Shown piece by piece: positions 20,307-30,890 of a stretch of DNA of 64,000 bases; the stretch's first letter is position 1, and each line of letters opens with the position of its first letter. The stretch lies in the NCBI GenBank assembly GCA_023014485.1, contig JAJOZX010001075.1, positions 814,501 through 878,500 on the forward strand, given 5' to 3'. The translations under genes were made by a program, and so were the position numbers. The DNA comes from Bathynomus jamesi (taxonomy: Eukaryota; Arthropoda; Malacostraca; Isopoda; Cirolanidae). The notes beneath the pieces were generated by a model that saw nothing but the letters and a program-made list of their open reading frames with translations, was not told the DNA's origin and did no database searches.

Positions 20307-21231
20307 CAGGGTGGGCGGAAAGTAGCTCCCTATTTTGGATTGGTAAAAAAATACGTATATTATCCATTTATTTCAGAAGAAATAATATGAAAAGGTAGGC
20401 ATACATGGTAGGTTTTCTCTAAAATTCAATGTGGGCTCCAACTCTTTCCACCAGCTTCTGGAGCCGCCCAGGAATGGCGTCCACTGACTTTAGCAGGAAC
20501 TCCGGCGGGATGGAGGACATGACTTCCCGAATTCGGTCCTCCAGTTCTTCCAATGTCCTCGGTTTGGTGCGGTAGACTTCTTCCTTTACCCACCCCTAAA
20601 GAAAGAAGTCGCACGGTTACCGCTGAAAAACGGCAGAATCGGTTCAGTGTAACGGTGTGGTGTGGTATGACCTCAGATCAGGTTGTGGGCCCGTTCCTTC
20701 TGCGCAACACCATGAATGCTGAGCGGTACCTTGCTATGTTGCGAAACGAGGTCAGGCCGGTTGGCAGCACATGGGAGAACATCGACGATCTGATATTTAT
20801 GCAAGATGGCGCCCCTCCGCACTTCGCTCTTGTTGTCCGTGAGTGGCTGGATGCCCACTTCCCTGGGCGTTGGATGGGTCGTCGTGGTCCACATCAATGG
20901 CCAGCCAGGAGCCCCGACTTGACACCGTGCGACTTCTTTCTTTGGGGGTGGGTAAAGGAAAAAGTCTACCGCACCAAACCGAGGACATTGGAAGAACTGG
21001 AGGACCGAATTCGGGAAGTCATGTCCTCCATCCCGCCGGAGTTCCTGCTAAAGTCAGTGGACGCCATTCCTGGGCGGCTCCAGAAGCTGGTGGAAAGAGT
21101 TGGAGCCCACATTGAATTTTAGAGAAAACCTACCATGTATGCCTACCTTTTCATATTATTTCTTCTGAAATAAATGGATAATATACGTATTTTTTTACCA
21201 ATCCAAAATAGGGAGCTACTTTCCGCCCACC

Positions 21232-21234
<3 letters not shown>
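20307..21234. mobile_element. Foldback DD41D mariner, copy 2 (two inverted 3' ends)
   Basis: Bounded by CAGGGTGGGCGGAAAGTAGC and its inverse, with TA on both sides. Left arm 20307-20617 is an inverted copy of the right arm (about 20924-21234). The arm breakpoint, within AAGTCGCACGGT, is identical to that of copy 1. The 306-bp spacer carries the middle of the transposase on the plus strand. Confidence 0.94.
20618..21122 (+). pseudogene. DD41D mariner transposase, 5'-truncated
   Basis: Genuine transposase begins around TAEKRQNRFSVTVW; codons before it, to 20553, are antisense of the C-terminus in the left arm. Contains GPFLLRNTMNAERYL, FMQDGAPPHF (second Asp), WPARSPDLTPCDFFLW (third Asp, 41 residues later), LEELEDRIREVMSSI and terminal GAHIEF. 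The HTH domain and first catalytic Asp are missing, so it cannot transpose by itself, but the frame is uninterrupted. Confidence 0.92.

Positions 21235-21275
<41 letters not shown>
21235..21275. repeat. (TA)n microsatellite
   Basis: Abuts the right end of the mariner; another tract precedes its left end. Confidence 0.97.
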
Positions 21276-21283
<8 letters not shown>

Positions 21284-21289
21284 TCAAAA

Positions 21290-21683
21290 TGAAAGGTGAA
21301 TCAATAGAGAAGTAAAAAAGTACCAGAATTTAAGTATCTGAGTGAAACTATCACCAGCTACTTCAGTGACGACTCAGACATAAAAAAACAATATCGAAGT
21401 TTCTGTGGTAAAGCAAACATGATTATGAGGAATTTCAGATTCTGTACAAACGAAGATAAACACAGTCTTTTTGCTTACTTTCTGCACAAATATTTATAGG
21501 CAGCATGTTTGGAATAATTATAAACAGTTCTGGCAAAACTCTAAATTTGATTTATAGTAGATCTTTTTAGACCGCTGTATAAGTTACCTCCAAGATGCTC
21601 AGCTTCGCAAATGTTCGACAACCACTGTTGCATTCAAAACTCAGTCAACCTATTTATCCAAGCTATTCGTCAGTCCAGCTTCA
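21290..21683 (+). pseudogene. LINE reverse transcriptase C-terminal relic (RTE-like)
   Basis: Reads KVPEFKYLSETITSYFSDDS then IKKQYRSFCGKANMIMRNF, the VxxFKYLG-TIT block downstream of the RT active site; then degenerate LPPRCSASQMFVNN-like residues. Same family as 57955-58110. The Tc1 element at 21684 interrupts its right side; sequence after 23480 may be its 3' remainder. Confidence 0.75.
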
Positions 21684-22127
21684 CACTGTGTGTCATGAAA
21701 TTATGCAACAATGTTTTTTTAAGATAACTTTCTAATGAATGATGCTATTGAATTGTAATTTTTACTAATCATTTGTATGCATTACATACATAATCTGTGA
21801 TACTTTCAATTCAATTGACCAAACCGCTGTTGAATTAAGAAATGCAATTAATAATTCAGGTGTGTCAAGCAATTGAATTGTCAATTCAAAGGAGAATGAG
21901 ACAAAAATTCTGCAAGAAACCAAAACCATTATGTTTTTTAAACCAACCAATCAGCAATTTACCATTTATATTAAGTGCTCACATACAAACAGTATATATC
22001 TTCCTTTCTTTTGAATAACTTTAATGATTCTTTCATCCATAGTTTTGGTGAGATTAGATATTTCTGTTGAATTTAAGCTCTGACATACACCGTTGATTGC
22101 TCCCCATAGCTCCTTCTTACTTGTAAA

Positions 22128-23214
22128 CTACTTTCTTCCTAGATATACCCTCTGTTTGACAATAAACCACAAGTTTTCTATTGGGTTTAGGTCAGGAGAA
22201 GCTGGAGGCCACTGCACTGATTTATTTCCTTTGAATTCTTTTGAGGCTAAATGTCCATTTGTAAATCTAGAGGCATGAGAAGGTGTAGTGTCATGCATGA
22301 ATATGCATTTCTGCTTGAAATTTCGTGGCTGATTCTTATACCAACTAAAGAAATTTTCATTTAAAAAATTTGTATAGTTTCCACCATTCAGCTTCACTCT
22401 AGCTTCTACATTGAAGGGCCCTATCAACGTACTTCCAACAATGCCTGCTCAGAACATTACTCCTCCTCCTCCTCCTCCTTGCTGTCTTCTGAGTCTTGTT
22501 GGTCCACTTTTATCTAGGACAGTGGTTCCCAACCTTTTTTGTATGGTTACTCAAAACCCAATTCTAATCCAGTTCTATTACCCCAATTATTAGATATTAT
22601 TTTTTATAGCTTCTGGATTATCACAGTATTATTTTTTATAACTTCTGGATCGTGTTTTATTACCCCATAAAATAGTTGTCATTACCCCATTGGGTAATTT
22701 ACCCCTAAGTTGGGAGCCACTGATCTAGGAGAATCTATCCCCTTGACCACCCATTTGGCCCATCCAAAGTTGCACGACATTCATCTGTAAAGATAACATT
22801 AGAGAAATCTGTTTTTAGGTACCCTGTTTTAGCCCAATCTAGTCGTTTGATTTTATGCTGGTTAGTAAGAGGATGTCGGGATTTAGCTTTCGTGTTCTTT
22901 GCAACTTCCTTGAGAATACGACAGTGTGTATTTCTTGATAAGTTTACAATTCCAGCTTTCTCAAAAATTGTTTTGCTGTCAAGCAAAGGGTTTTTATTGA
23001 CCACCAACTTAATTTTTCTCAAATCTCTTGATGTTACATTTCTAAAACCTTTGTTCTTAGATGGTCTTCTTCCTTTGTTTATGTTTCCAACTTTTTTGAC
23101 GGTTCTATGGTCTCTACCAATCTGTTTTGAGATCTCCAAAGTTGTCAGCCCTTCACTCAATTTTTTCACAATGATCTTTTTCTCATGTTGTGTTAAATCC
23201 TTTTTCTTCTCCAT
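22128..23214 (-). pseudogene. Tc1-like transposase (DD37E), interrupted
   Basis: N-terminal part 22735-23214: MEKKKDLTQHEKKIIVKKLS, HTH (LEISKQIGRDHRTVKKV), GRRPSKNKG, and IFTDECRATLDGPNGW (first Asp). After the 203-bp MITE the frame resumes with VMFWAGI, GGNYTNFLNE, CIFMHDTTPSHAS (second Asp) and SPDLNPIENLW (Glu, 37 residues after). A (TCC)n tract adds a run of Gly codons just before VMFW. All three acidic residues survive. Confidence 0.92.
22520..22722. mobile_element. hAT MITE with perfect 8-bp target duplication
   Basis: Ends CAGTGGTTCCCAAC and GTTGGGAGCCACTG are inverted repeats of the classic hAT type; both sides carry ATCTAGGA (22512-22519 and 22723-22730). 203 bp, non-coding, rich in TTACCCC words. 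Inserted in the DD37E transposase gene. Confidence 0.96.
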
Positions 23215-23479
23215 GGTTTACAAGAACATCACTCTGAAATGCAAAAAATAATCAACATGAATAGGTATTATCATAAACATCCCCTGCATAATTGCTTGAC
23301 ACACTGAATTATTAATTTCATCTCCTAATTCAACAACGGCTTGGTCAATTGAATTGAAAATGTCACAGATTATGTATATAATGCATACAAATGATTGGTA
23401 AAAATTACAATTCAATAGCATCATTCATTAGAAAGTTATCTTAAAAAAACTTTGTTGCATAATTACTTGACACACAATG

Positions 23480-23725
23480 TATGTCTTCTAAAAAATCTCG
23501 ACTTCATGGTTGGAAAATGTTTGTCTATAGCTTCATTTAACATTGTTATTCTTTTTTTCATTACTTGCATTGTTTTTTGTCATATTTTTGTTTTTAGTTT
23601 TTATCATCACCAGCTGTGTTTTGGAAGGTATTTCTTTTCTTCTTTCTTCCAATAAACTTTTAATTTTCATTTTTATATATAGAATATCATATACGGACAC
23701 GCACATTTTTACATAGTGCAAAAAT
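23480..23725. other. No gene; probable LINE 3' remainder
   Basis: AT-rich; may continue the RTE-like relic interrupted at 21684. No terminal tail identified. Confidence 0.4.
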
Positions 23726-23797
23726 GCCGCCACCGGGATTCGAACCCAGTGCCGCTTGAGTAGAAGGCAAGGGCATTGACCATCACGAAACGACGAG
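23726..23797 (-). repeat. tRNA-derived SINE head or tRNA pseudogene
   Basis: Minus strand reads GTCGTTTCGTGATGG, then loop CTTCTAC in a short stem (anticodon TCT by position, Arg-like), then ACTGGGTTCGAATCCCGGTG, a strong T-arm/B-box. The acceptor stem does not pair. A Pol III-type origin is likely; no SINE tail is recognised. Confidence 0.55.
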
Positions 23798-24954
23798 GTA
23801 AAACTTAATACAACCTTGCATATATTTCAAAACCCGAGGAGGCACATAAAGCTTTCGAGTCAAGAGGTGTTTTCTGTACTTACCCCTCTGCATTCGAGAT
23901 AATTTTTAATCTCATGCATTCATTAAGGTCGGTGGAGGTTCCATTTAAAAAATTTAAAGAAAGCTGTTTTTTGCTCTATACAATGATTATTTTTTTGAAT
24001 TTCACTTGTGTTACGGTTTTAATCCAAAACCTTGAAATTCAGATAATATTGTACCCACGGTTTTATACATCGAATTATTTGTTTTAGGTTAAGTTAGCTT
24101 AACCTAACCTAACCTAATGTTGGGCTTGCAAAAAAAGGGGAATTTATTAATAAATAATATAATATACTCGTATAGTAAAATTCAGACATACAGTAAATGA
24201 ATAATATAAGAAAATATAGGCCACAATTGTTATGTAGCCTCGCACGAGTCGATTTTCTAACAAAAACAGCGCACAGGTTTATACATGTAAAATCAGAACT
24301 AAACTGCGCATGCGTTATTGCCTATCAAAACCCATGAACTTTACCACCACTGGAGTGTGAGAAAACCGGTCAGGCGATGCTACACCCATATTAGGATATT
24401 TAAAAACTTTTAAAGTGTTGTACTTAAAATGTTTTAAAATGTCCATACGTTTTAGGAACGTATGGAAAAGGAACATAAGGTTGATCTTTCTCAACGCAAA
24501 ATGAAAATTGGATTCTGGATGGGGATAAACAGCACGCAGCGCAGATCGAGTCACTGGGATCAAATTGAGAGAAGTAGAGGAGAATCTGCCACAGAGAGAG
24601 TTCGAGACAGTGAGTCGAGACGAGCAGATTCTTATTTGCGTTCCCTTGTTACTTTTTATTTCAATATCTCAAACTAGGTTGTGGGTAAATAGGCATACTT
24701 TGAATATGAACTTCGGTCAGTAAGTTCAATTTAATTCTACCAAGGGTATACAGAGGAGAATTTCTTTCGGCTCTAAGCCTGTTGTTTTTTCGCTCGGCCA
24801 TACTCCCGTTTCATTAGGCCTATTTCATTTCCGAATAAGGCCTATTCCCCCTTTATAGCATTATATAACGTAAGTGTAATTTATTCTGTGAACGAACGTA
24901 AGATTAAGTATTAAAACAGTGTTGTGTTTCATAATAACATTGGAAGTTATATTT
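23798..24954. other. No gene recognised; short telomere-like tract
   Basis: Moderate-complexity sequence. Three CCTAA units at 24103-24117 match the arthropod telomere motif TTAGG in reverse. Two short ORFs at 24315-24677 overlap on opposite strands and have no motif. Confidence 0.55.
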
Positions 24955-25494
24955 GTCATTAAAAATTCGTGAAAGCGAAATGCTCATCGATAAGTAAGTG
25001 GAAAACGTTAAACGTAAAACTTTTTTACTTAGCTAAGAAGTGTAGAACAACATAAAAATATAAGATATAATTGACTACGCTACCAATTATATTTTATACG
25101 TTTGTATAAAATTGTGTAAAAGGGAACACGCTCCCAGACCAACTTTCTCTCGTAAACAATGTCAGGCATCAAACTATTTGTGAACTTAGTGTGGGTGTCA
25201 GTAATGTTATCTGTGTAACATTCCGATTCTGTGAAAAACATTTGGGGTACGATCAGGGTTGTGGAGTCGGAGTCGGAGTCGTGGAGTCGGAGTCGTGGAG
25301 TCGCACGTTTCAGGGCGGAGTCGGAGTCGGAGTCGAATTTTTACAATGTGTGGAGTCGGAGTCGGAGTCGGAGTCGGAAAATTTTGGACCGACTCCACAA
25401 CCCTGGTTATAGCCACTAGGTTAAGAAGGGTTATTCAATTTTAAGTAGCACTACTACTGGTTAGACCTTAATTATGTTTAAGAGAATCTTTTTC

Positions 25495-25539
<45 letters not shown>

Positions 25540-25990
25540 TTGGAAAAAATAAAAATCCCTTAATATGATAATATCTACAAGTCAATATCCTTCTTAATAT
25601 TTGAATGTTCCCTTATCCTAGAAAGTAACCTAACGATTCATGTGGTGGTGATGAAATGTCTTATTATTATGATAATTATAGAGTGAAACACTAGAGTCGG
25701 AGTCGTATATGTAAAATGTGAGGAGTCGGAGTCGGATTTTTAGATTTTTTACAATGTGTGGAGTCGGAGTCGGAGTCGAATTTTTACAATGTGTGGAGTC
25801 GGAGTCGGAGTCGGAGTCGGAAAATTTTGGACCGACTCCACAACCCTGGGTACGATACCCATTTTCAATATATCCAGGTTTGTTCATGATGATGGTCATT
25901 TCTCATAGTACGTTGACAGCCAACCACGAGCGGGACAATGAGAGATTAACAACATTCGGGGTCACCGGGAAAAGGGACAACACCACGGAA
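24955..25990 (+). repeat. Dispersed repeat, copy 2 (split by a hAT element)
   Basis: Matches 18690-18990 at both ends: AAAATTCGTGAAAG and TTTTTTACTTAGCTAAG before 25050, and CCACGAGCGGGACAATGAGA with GGGGTCACCGGGAA after 25920. The intervening 25254-25848 is inserted DNA. Confidence 0.5.
25254..25848. mobile_element. hAT element with (GGAGTC)n body and 8-bp target duplication
   Basis: Begins CAGGGTTGTGGAGTCGG, ends CCGACTCCACAACCCTG, flanked by GGTACGAT at 25246-25253 and 25849-25856. The inside holds two similar blocks (25254-25405 and about 25691-25848), each ending in the same right terminus and built from GGAGTC hexamers and TTTTTACAATGTGTGGAGTC units; a (TA)n tract lies between. ORFs rich in SRSESE or PTPTP here are translations of the hexamer. 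Confidence 0.92.
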
Positions 25991-26199
25991 GAAACCCGCA
26001 TCCAACTCTAATCTCACCTCAATAAAATAACTATGAAAATCTGGAATATTAATTTTCTCCGAGGTATTGGTCATACAGATAACATGAAATCAGAGCAAAA
26101 TGGAAATCTATACTTTATATACCTTGGTTAACCTAAGTTTTGCTTCCGCTCGAATTGTTCATTCTGACGAACGCCAAGCTTGTTGCTCCACCTTATATA

Positions 26200-27096
26200 C
26201 AGGGTGTCCACAAAGTCCTTTCCTGAATATAAACTTTAATTACATGAAACCCAAACAAGACACAGTAATGCTTTGTTTTGCATGTTGTTGCATAACACAC
26301 AATTTTTTTTCTCTTATTTGCAGATCCTGTTGTGCCTGATTGGGAGCCATTGGTGGTTGACCGAAACAGAATAGCAACTTCGCAGGAGAAAGCAAAATGT
26401 GTTGTTTGGTTTGCGGAGTCAAAGTCCGTGATTACCGTTCAACAGAACTACCACCGTTATTATGGCAAGAACGCTCCTTCTAATCATAGCATTAGGAAGT
26501 GGCACAACAAGTTTCTGGAGACAGGACCGGACGTCCTAGTGTTTCAGACAAAACGGTTCCCCTTCGTCACGCCTCACAGCAACTTCAGGTACCATAAGCA
26601 ACAGTACACAAAATTCTGAGAGGGAACTTACAACTGCATTCATATAAAGTGCAGAGAGTGCAATTCTTACAACCGGATGACAAGCCACGGCACCGAGAGT
26701 TTGCAGTTAACATGTTGATCTTCATTGATGAAGACAAAGACTACCTGAAAAAAGTTTTGTTTTCTGACGAAGCCAGATTTCATGTATCAGGAAAGGTAAA
26801 CCTGTGAGTATATGTAAAGGATTATGTGTACTGTACTCTTGTTGCTGAGAGTGACACTTTTCGTGCAAGGATTTGCAATGCCATCAACAGTGTCACGAGA
26901 GATATGCTAGCGAACGTATGGCGTGAGCTCGAATTTCGGTGAGATGTACTACGTGTAACTAACAGCGCACATGTTGAGATTTAATGAGGAACATAAACTT
27001 GATGTGTTATGCAACAACATGCAAAACAAAGCATTACTGTGTCTTCTTTGGATTTCATGTAATTAAAATTTATAATTGGGAAAAGAATTTGTGTAC

Positions 27097-27101
<5 letters not shown>
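26200..27101 (+). mobile_element. mariner-superfamily element with 95-bp inverted repeats
   Basis: Left end CAGGGTGTCCACAAAGTCCT inside TATATA; right end inverse at ...TGTACACCC-TATATA. The repeats continue through TTTTGCATGTTGTTGCATAA. 0.9 kb, shorter than a full element, with a degraded interior. Confidence 0.9.
26330..26619 (+). pseudogene. N-terminal HTH of a mariner-type transposase (DUF4817-like)
   Basis: Reads EKAKCVVWFAESKSVITVQQ, NYHRYYGKNAPSNHSIRKWH and NKFLETG, the helix-turn-helix that binds the ends in this transposase group. A TTTGCAG splice-like acceptor precedes it. The frame is lost soon after. A later readable bit near 26750 (KKVLFSDEARFH-like) is the first catalytic Asp region. 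Confidence 0.8.
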
Positions 27102-27159
<58 letters not shown>

Positions 27160-27690
27160 AGTTCTTTTAACCTATACTATTGACAATTCAACCTGCCACT
27201 TCAAATCTAGGGTCAATGAGCGTTTGGGAATTAGAAGCAGGACTGCCTTATCACTTAACAAACCAACTAAATCTGCTCTTCGTGACTATTGCCACAACAA
27301 AAACAACTCTTGTTCATCTGAAATCAGCGCCAAATGAAATCGATACAACAATTGTAAAATTCTCGGGAATAATCTTTAGGAGAATATTCTCGAGAATTTT
27401 GTTTAAACTTAATGTAATAATTGTAATTTTACTACTCGGAAAACTTAAAAATTGGTAAATTTCAAAGTTAATTAGTTCGGAGAATTGTTATTTTTGAAAT
27501 TGGTGTTTGCATACTTTGTGTTCAACTCAAACTTATTTATGTACTTTAGAAGTGCTACCATTTAAATTTTAAAGTTTATATTAAAGTAAAATGATGGTAT
27601 TAAACGGAATTCATTGTTTTATAAGCGATATTAATCACTGATGATGGCAGGCGAGTTCTCCCAAAATATTTGAAATTGTCGGGAAGGGGG
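27102..27690. other. (TA)n tract, then no recognised gene
   Basis: TA tract 27101-27157, about 28 units. An ORF at 27180-27458 has no known motif and a hydrophobic, AT-driven C-terminus; I do not consider it a gene. Confidence 0.6.
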
Positions 27691-27962
27691 GATCAAGGGC
27701 GAACGCCCGCACAAACGCTTCCCCCCTCCAAAGAATGAAAAGGAGAGAGTCGAAATCAAGGTCTCTGAAGCTGTTAAAAACAATACCATTTTTTAAAATT
27801 TCGAAAAGAATGCATGTGTGCGTAGTGAGGAATAGCGGTAGAAGCGTGTGTTTGAGAGCATGCTGGACTGCTCAAAAGCAGGTGAGACACGGAAAAAGAT
27901 CAGCTAAAGAGGACAGTAACAGGAGAAACGGGAGTTCCCAGCACTCCCTGTCTCCTGCTTAA
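27690..27962 (+). repeat. Dispersed repeat, copy 1
   Basis: Matches 49640-49925 in the same orientation: GAAATCAAGGTCTCTGA, TTTGAGAGCATGCTGGACT, GATCAGCTAAA and GGAGAAACGGGAGTTCC are shared. Non-coding. Confidence 0.8.
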
Positions 27963-28010
27963 CGTCCTCTACGGAATACTTGGTGTCTACATAAATCTCC
28001 TCCAAATTAA

Positions 28011-28471
28011 ATCCACTATAGTCCGAATAAGTAATGGTAAATGGCAAACAAAAAGTTTTTATTTTTCATGATGGAAGCCCAACGTGGGCAACGGGTCACT
28101 TGCAAAGTGGCCCCAAAAGTGGACGCTCAAATGTTTCGGTTGAGGTTTAAGTTTTGGATTTTGGCTGAAAATACACTTGTTACCCTTTTTCTCTGATGTA
28201 TTCGATCCGACGTAAATGCAACGAGTTTCTTGTGTATACTGAGATTCTGAATGAGCTGTCTTGGGTAAGCTTTAAACTCTAGACCCTGTCCCAAACCTGG
28301 GTCCTACTTGCTTAAGCAGCTTAACATATTTGCTTCGGAGATGGCTAGTGAGGAAAGCTATATTTTGGGGCCTCTTTGCTAGTGACCCGTTGTCCACGTT
28401 GGGTTTCCATCATGAAAAAGAAAAACTTTAGTATTTTCCATTTACCATTACTTATTCGAACTATAGTGGAT
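28011..28471. mobile_element. TTAA-target MITE with about 105-bp inverted repeats
   Basis: Ends ATCCACTATAGTCCGAATAA and inverse TTATTCGAACTATAGTGGAT, each directly flanked by TTAA (28007-28010, 28472-28475). The repeats include CATGATGGAA-CCCAACGTGG and AACGGGTCACT. TTAA duplication points to piggyBac- or Kolobok-type transposition. 461 bp, non-coding. Confidence 0.88.
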
Positions 28472-28528
28472 TTAATTATCCCAGAAGAGTTCCTTGTTCC
28501 ATGCACTGTTTGTGTGTACATATATAGA

Positions 28529-28720
28529 TGTTACGGCCGTTTTGCGAAATCGGCCTTTTTGCAAAAGGGTTAAGTCGTGATATTTTCGTTGTTTAACGAA
28601 AATATCACGAATTAACCTAACTAATCGTCAAAGGCGGACAGTTGACCTAACCGGGCATTCAATTAACCTAGATTGGCCTTTTTAAAAAAAAAAAGGCCGA
28701 TTTCGCAAAAAAAGGCCGTA

Positions 28721-28790
<70 letters not shown>

Positions 28791-28915
28791 TACGGCTTTT
28801 TTTGCGAAATCGGCCTTTTTGTAAAAAAAATGCCAATTTAGGTTAACTGAATGCCCGGTTAGGTCAACTGTCCGCCTTTGACGATTGGTTAGGTTAATTC
28901 GTGATATTTTCGGAC
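28529..28915. mobile_element. Inverted pair of palindromic MITEs around a CA/TA/TG tract
   Basis: Unit 1 (28529-28725) has ends TGTTACGGCC and GGCCGTAACA, with an internal hairpin GTGATATTTTCGTT/AACGAAAATATCAC. Unit 2 (28788-28915) is the inverse of the right half of unit 1. Between them (CA)n(TA)n(TG)n is symmetrical, so the whole region can fold back on itself. Shares TGATATTTTCGTT and GTCAACTGTCCGCC-type words with 50106-50380. Confidence 0.85.
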
Positions 28916-29110
28916 GTGTATATATATATATATATATATATATATGGTACATATTAAGTTTCGTGGAAACCAAAGTTTTTGACAAAGTCGATATTTATTA
29001 CAAATATCGTGATTAGCCCAAATTGTTTACGTGGAAAATAGCTAACTAATCAAAAACGACCATCTTACAGGTATAGTTTAATCTGTTCTCCGTGAAACTT
29101 TATATATACA

Positions 29111-29180
<70 letters not shown>

Positions 29181-29240
29181 AATTTTAGGGACACCAGATT
29201 TCAGTAAACCGTCTATATAATACTGTATATAGGGCATATA

Positions 29241-29271
<31 letters not shown>

Positions 29272-29469
29272 CTGTATATATGTGTGTGTGTAAAAATGAA
29301 CCATAAATAATTCCCATATTCCTATACTATCATATTCTTCATGTAATTCTTGTATTCATTTATATAGTTCTTGTATCCATTTTAAAATTCATGTGTTTTT
29401 ATGGTTCATGTATTTATATAATCCTGTAATATTCTTATATATTTAACTTTATATAATGCCTATACTCAT
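28916..29469. repeat. (TA)n-rich stretch without genes
   Basis: Large TA tracts at 28918-28945, 29111-29177 and 29241-29280. Between them only AT-rich sequence. Confidence 0.85.
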
Positions 29470-30039
29470 ATGTATGTACGTGTGTGTATTCATTTTTATA
29501 TAAGGCCCAAAATCGCCCAACGCGAGTTTGGATAAAAATTTTGATTTGCTTTCTACTTTGCCAAATAGTTGGTGACCTGTTTCTTTTTTAAAATCTCATA
29601 ATCATTTTTTTTGATTTCGCTTAATCAGGAATCCTACTTAGTGCTTAAGCTTTGCAATGTTCATATTTTGTATACATTCTCTTTCGTTATAAAAGATGAG
29701 ATCATGTCTTGCCTAAGCATTTAAATTGTACATCTTAAACCTTAAAATTTTACTCATATGCAAATTTTAGTGTAAAGATGCATAGTCCGATTTCCACTTT
29801 TAGTTAACTTGGCAGATCATGATAACATCAGATCTGAAAAGTCGCGGTTTAAGATAAAAATATGGTATCATCTTCAAATATTTTGTTTACTCGTTCAAGC
29901 CTTACCACAGCTCAAAAATTTACTATATTACTTTGAGAGTAATATAGAAGAAAACTACTACAAGTCACACATCCGTTGCTGCCACCTAACTAGAACCCCC
30001 GTCGACTTCGAACCAACCCAGGCCATAGACGGAGGGGTT

Positions 30040-30045
<6 letters not shown>
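29470..30045 (+). repeat. Dispersed repeat family R, copy 1
   Basis: Matches 60487-61300 in reverse complement: ACGCGAGTTTGGATAAAA-type start, TTGCTTTCTACTTTGCCAAA, TTTCGTTATAAAAGATGA, GCATAGTCCGATTTCCA and the closing GTCGACTTCGAACCAACCCA up to GTTAAC beside (TA)n. A part is also at 62650-62720. No coding frame is conserved between copies. Confidence 0.82.
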
Positions 30046-30079
<34 letters not shown>

Positions 30080-30082
<3 letters not shown>

Positions 30083-30809
30083 GGTGGGCCGAAAGTCTGG
30101 ATCCATAGGAAAATATTTATTTTAATACATAAATTACAACAAATGGTAAATACTTAAAATGAATATCAACTTTAACTCGTAAATGCGTATCCGTGATACT
30201 GTACAGTAGTTCGTACTCCAGTATAAATACTCAAATACTTTTTTTATTTCAGCCCAGAAATGGCTTCGAATCTAACAACAGAAGACCGGGTAGAACTTGT
30301 GCTCATGTACGCAAGACAGGGCGCTACACACAGAGAAGTTGCTACCGAATTCAATAGAAATCATCCTGATAAGCATCCAGTAACACATGCGACTGTTGGC
30401 AAGTTGTTTAAACGTTTCAAAGAAACAGGAAGTGTACATGATCGACGGCGTTCTGGTCGTCCAAAAACTGCAACTGATGAAAATACCTCTGCAATGGTAT
30501 GTGAAACTTTAACGAATAGTCCAGTAAAGTCAACAAGAAGATTATCAAATGAAACACGCATCTCGAGAACGTCAATTCGAAGAATTATTAAAAATCATAA
30601 ATTCCATCCCTAAGTGTCTCGATGTCAGAGGCCGCCAATTTGAGCATTTGTTATAATGTTGTTTATACTGGAGTACGAAGCACTGTACAGTATCACGGAT
30701 ACGCATTTACGAGTTAAAGTTGATATTCATTTTAAGTATTTACCATTTGTTGTAATTTATGTATTAAAATAAATATTTTCCTATGGATCCAGACTTTCGG
30801 CCCACCCTG
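30080..30809 (+). mobile_element. mariner-superfamily element with 160-bp inverted repeats
   Basis: Ends CAGGGTGGGCCGAAAGTCTG and inverse, each in (TA)n with TA duplication. 730 bp: the N-terminal gene part is joined to the last codons by an internal deletion just after FHP. Confidence 0.93.
30260..30613 (+). pseudogene. mariner-type transposase, N-terminal domain only
   Basis: MASNLTTEDRVELVLMYARQ, GATHREVATEFNRNHPDKHP and THATVGKLFKRFKETGSVHD form the first HTH; RRSGRPKTATDE the linker; STRRLSNETRISRTSIRRI the second HTH. The catalytic domain is deleted; after the stop, the residues SRCQRPPI-AF resemble the out-of-frame C-terminus. Could make a DNA-binding fragment. Confidence 0.88.
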
Positions 30810-30834
30810 TATATATATATATATATATATATGT

Positions 30835-30890
30835 TAACCCCTCCGTCTATGGCCTGGGTTGGTTCGAAGTCGACGGGGGTTCTAGTTAGG
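30835..30890 (-). repeat. Repeat R terminal unit, inverted copy
   Basis: GTTAACCCCTCCGTCTATGG through GGGGGTTCTAGTTAGG is the reverse complement of 29990-30045. Together they flank the 730-bp mariner symmetrically. The unit is cut at GGTG, where the next mariner begins. Confidence 0.9.

Larger units (their letters stand above)
21684..23479 (-). mobile_element. Tc1-like element, DD37E, with about 210-bp inverted repeats
   Basis: Left end CACTGTGTGTCATGAAATTA and right end are inverted copies for about 210 bp, an IR/DR-type arrangement. TA follows the right end. Encodes a transposase on the minus strand, interrupted by a hAT MITE at 22520-22722. Confidence 0.92.

Noticed and set aside
20553..20617. 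Use of 20553 as transposase start
   Set aside because: Those codons are antisense of the transposase C-terminus in the inverted left arm.
25191..26011. ORFs with Ser-Arg or Pro-Thr repeats that resemble SR proteins
   Set aside because: Produced by the GGAGTC hexamer in all six frames inside a hAT element.
27180..27458. A 92-codon gene
   Set aside because: No motif, AT-driven hydrophobic end, overlapping another ORF; not supported.
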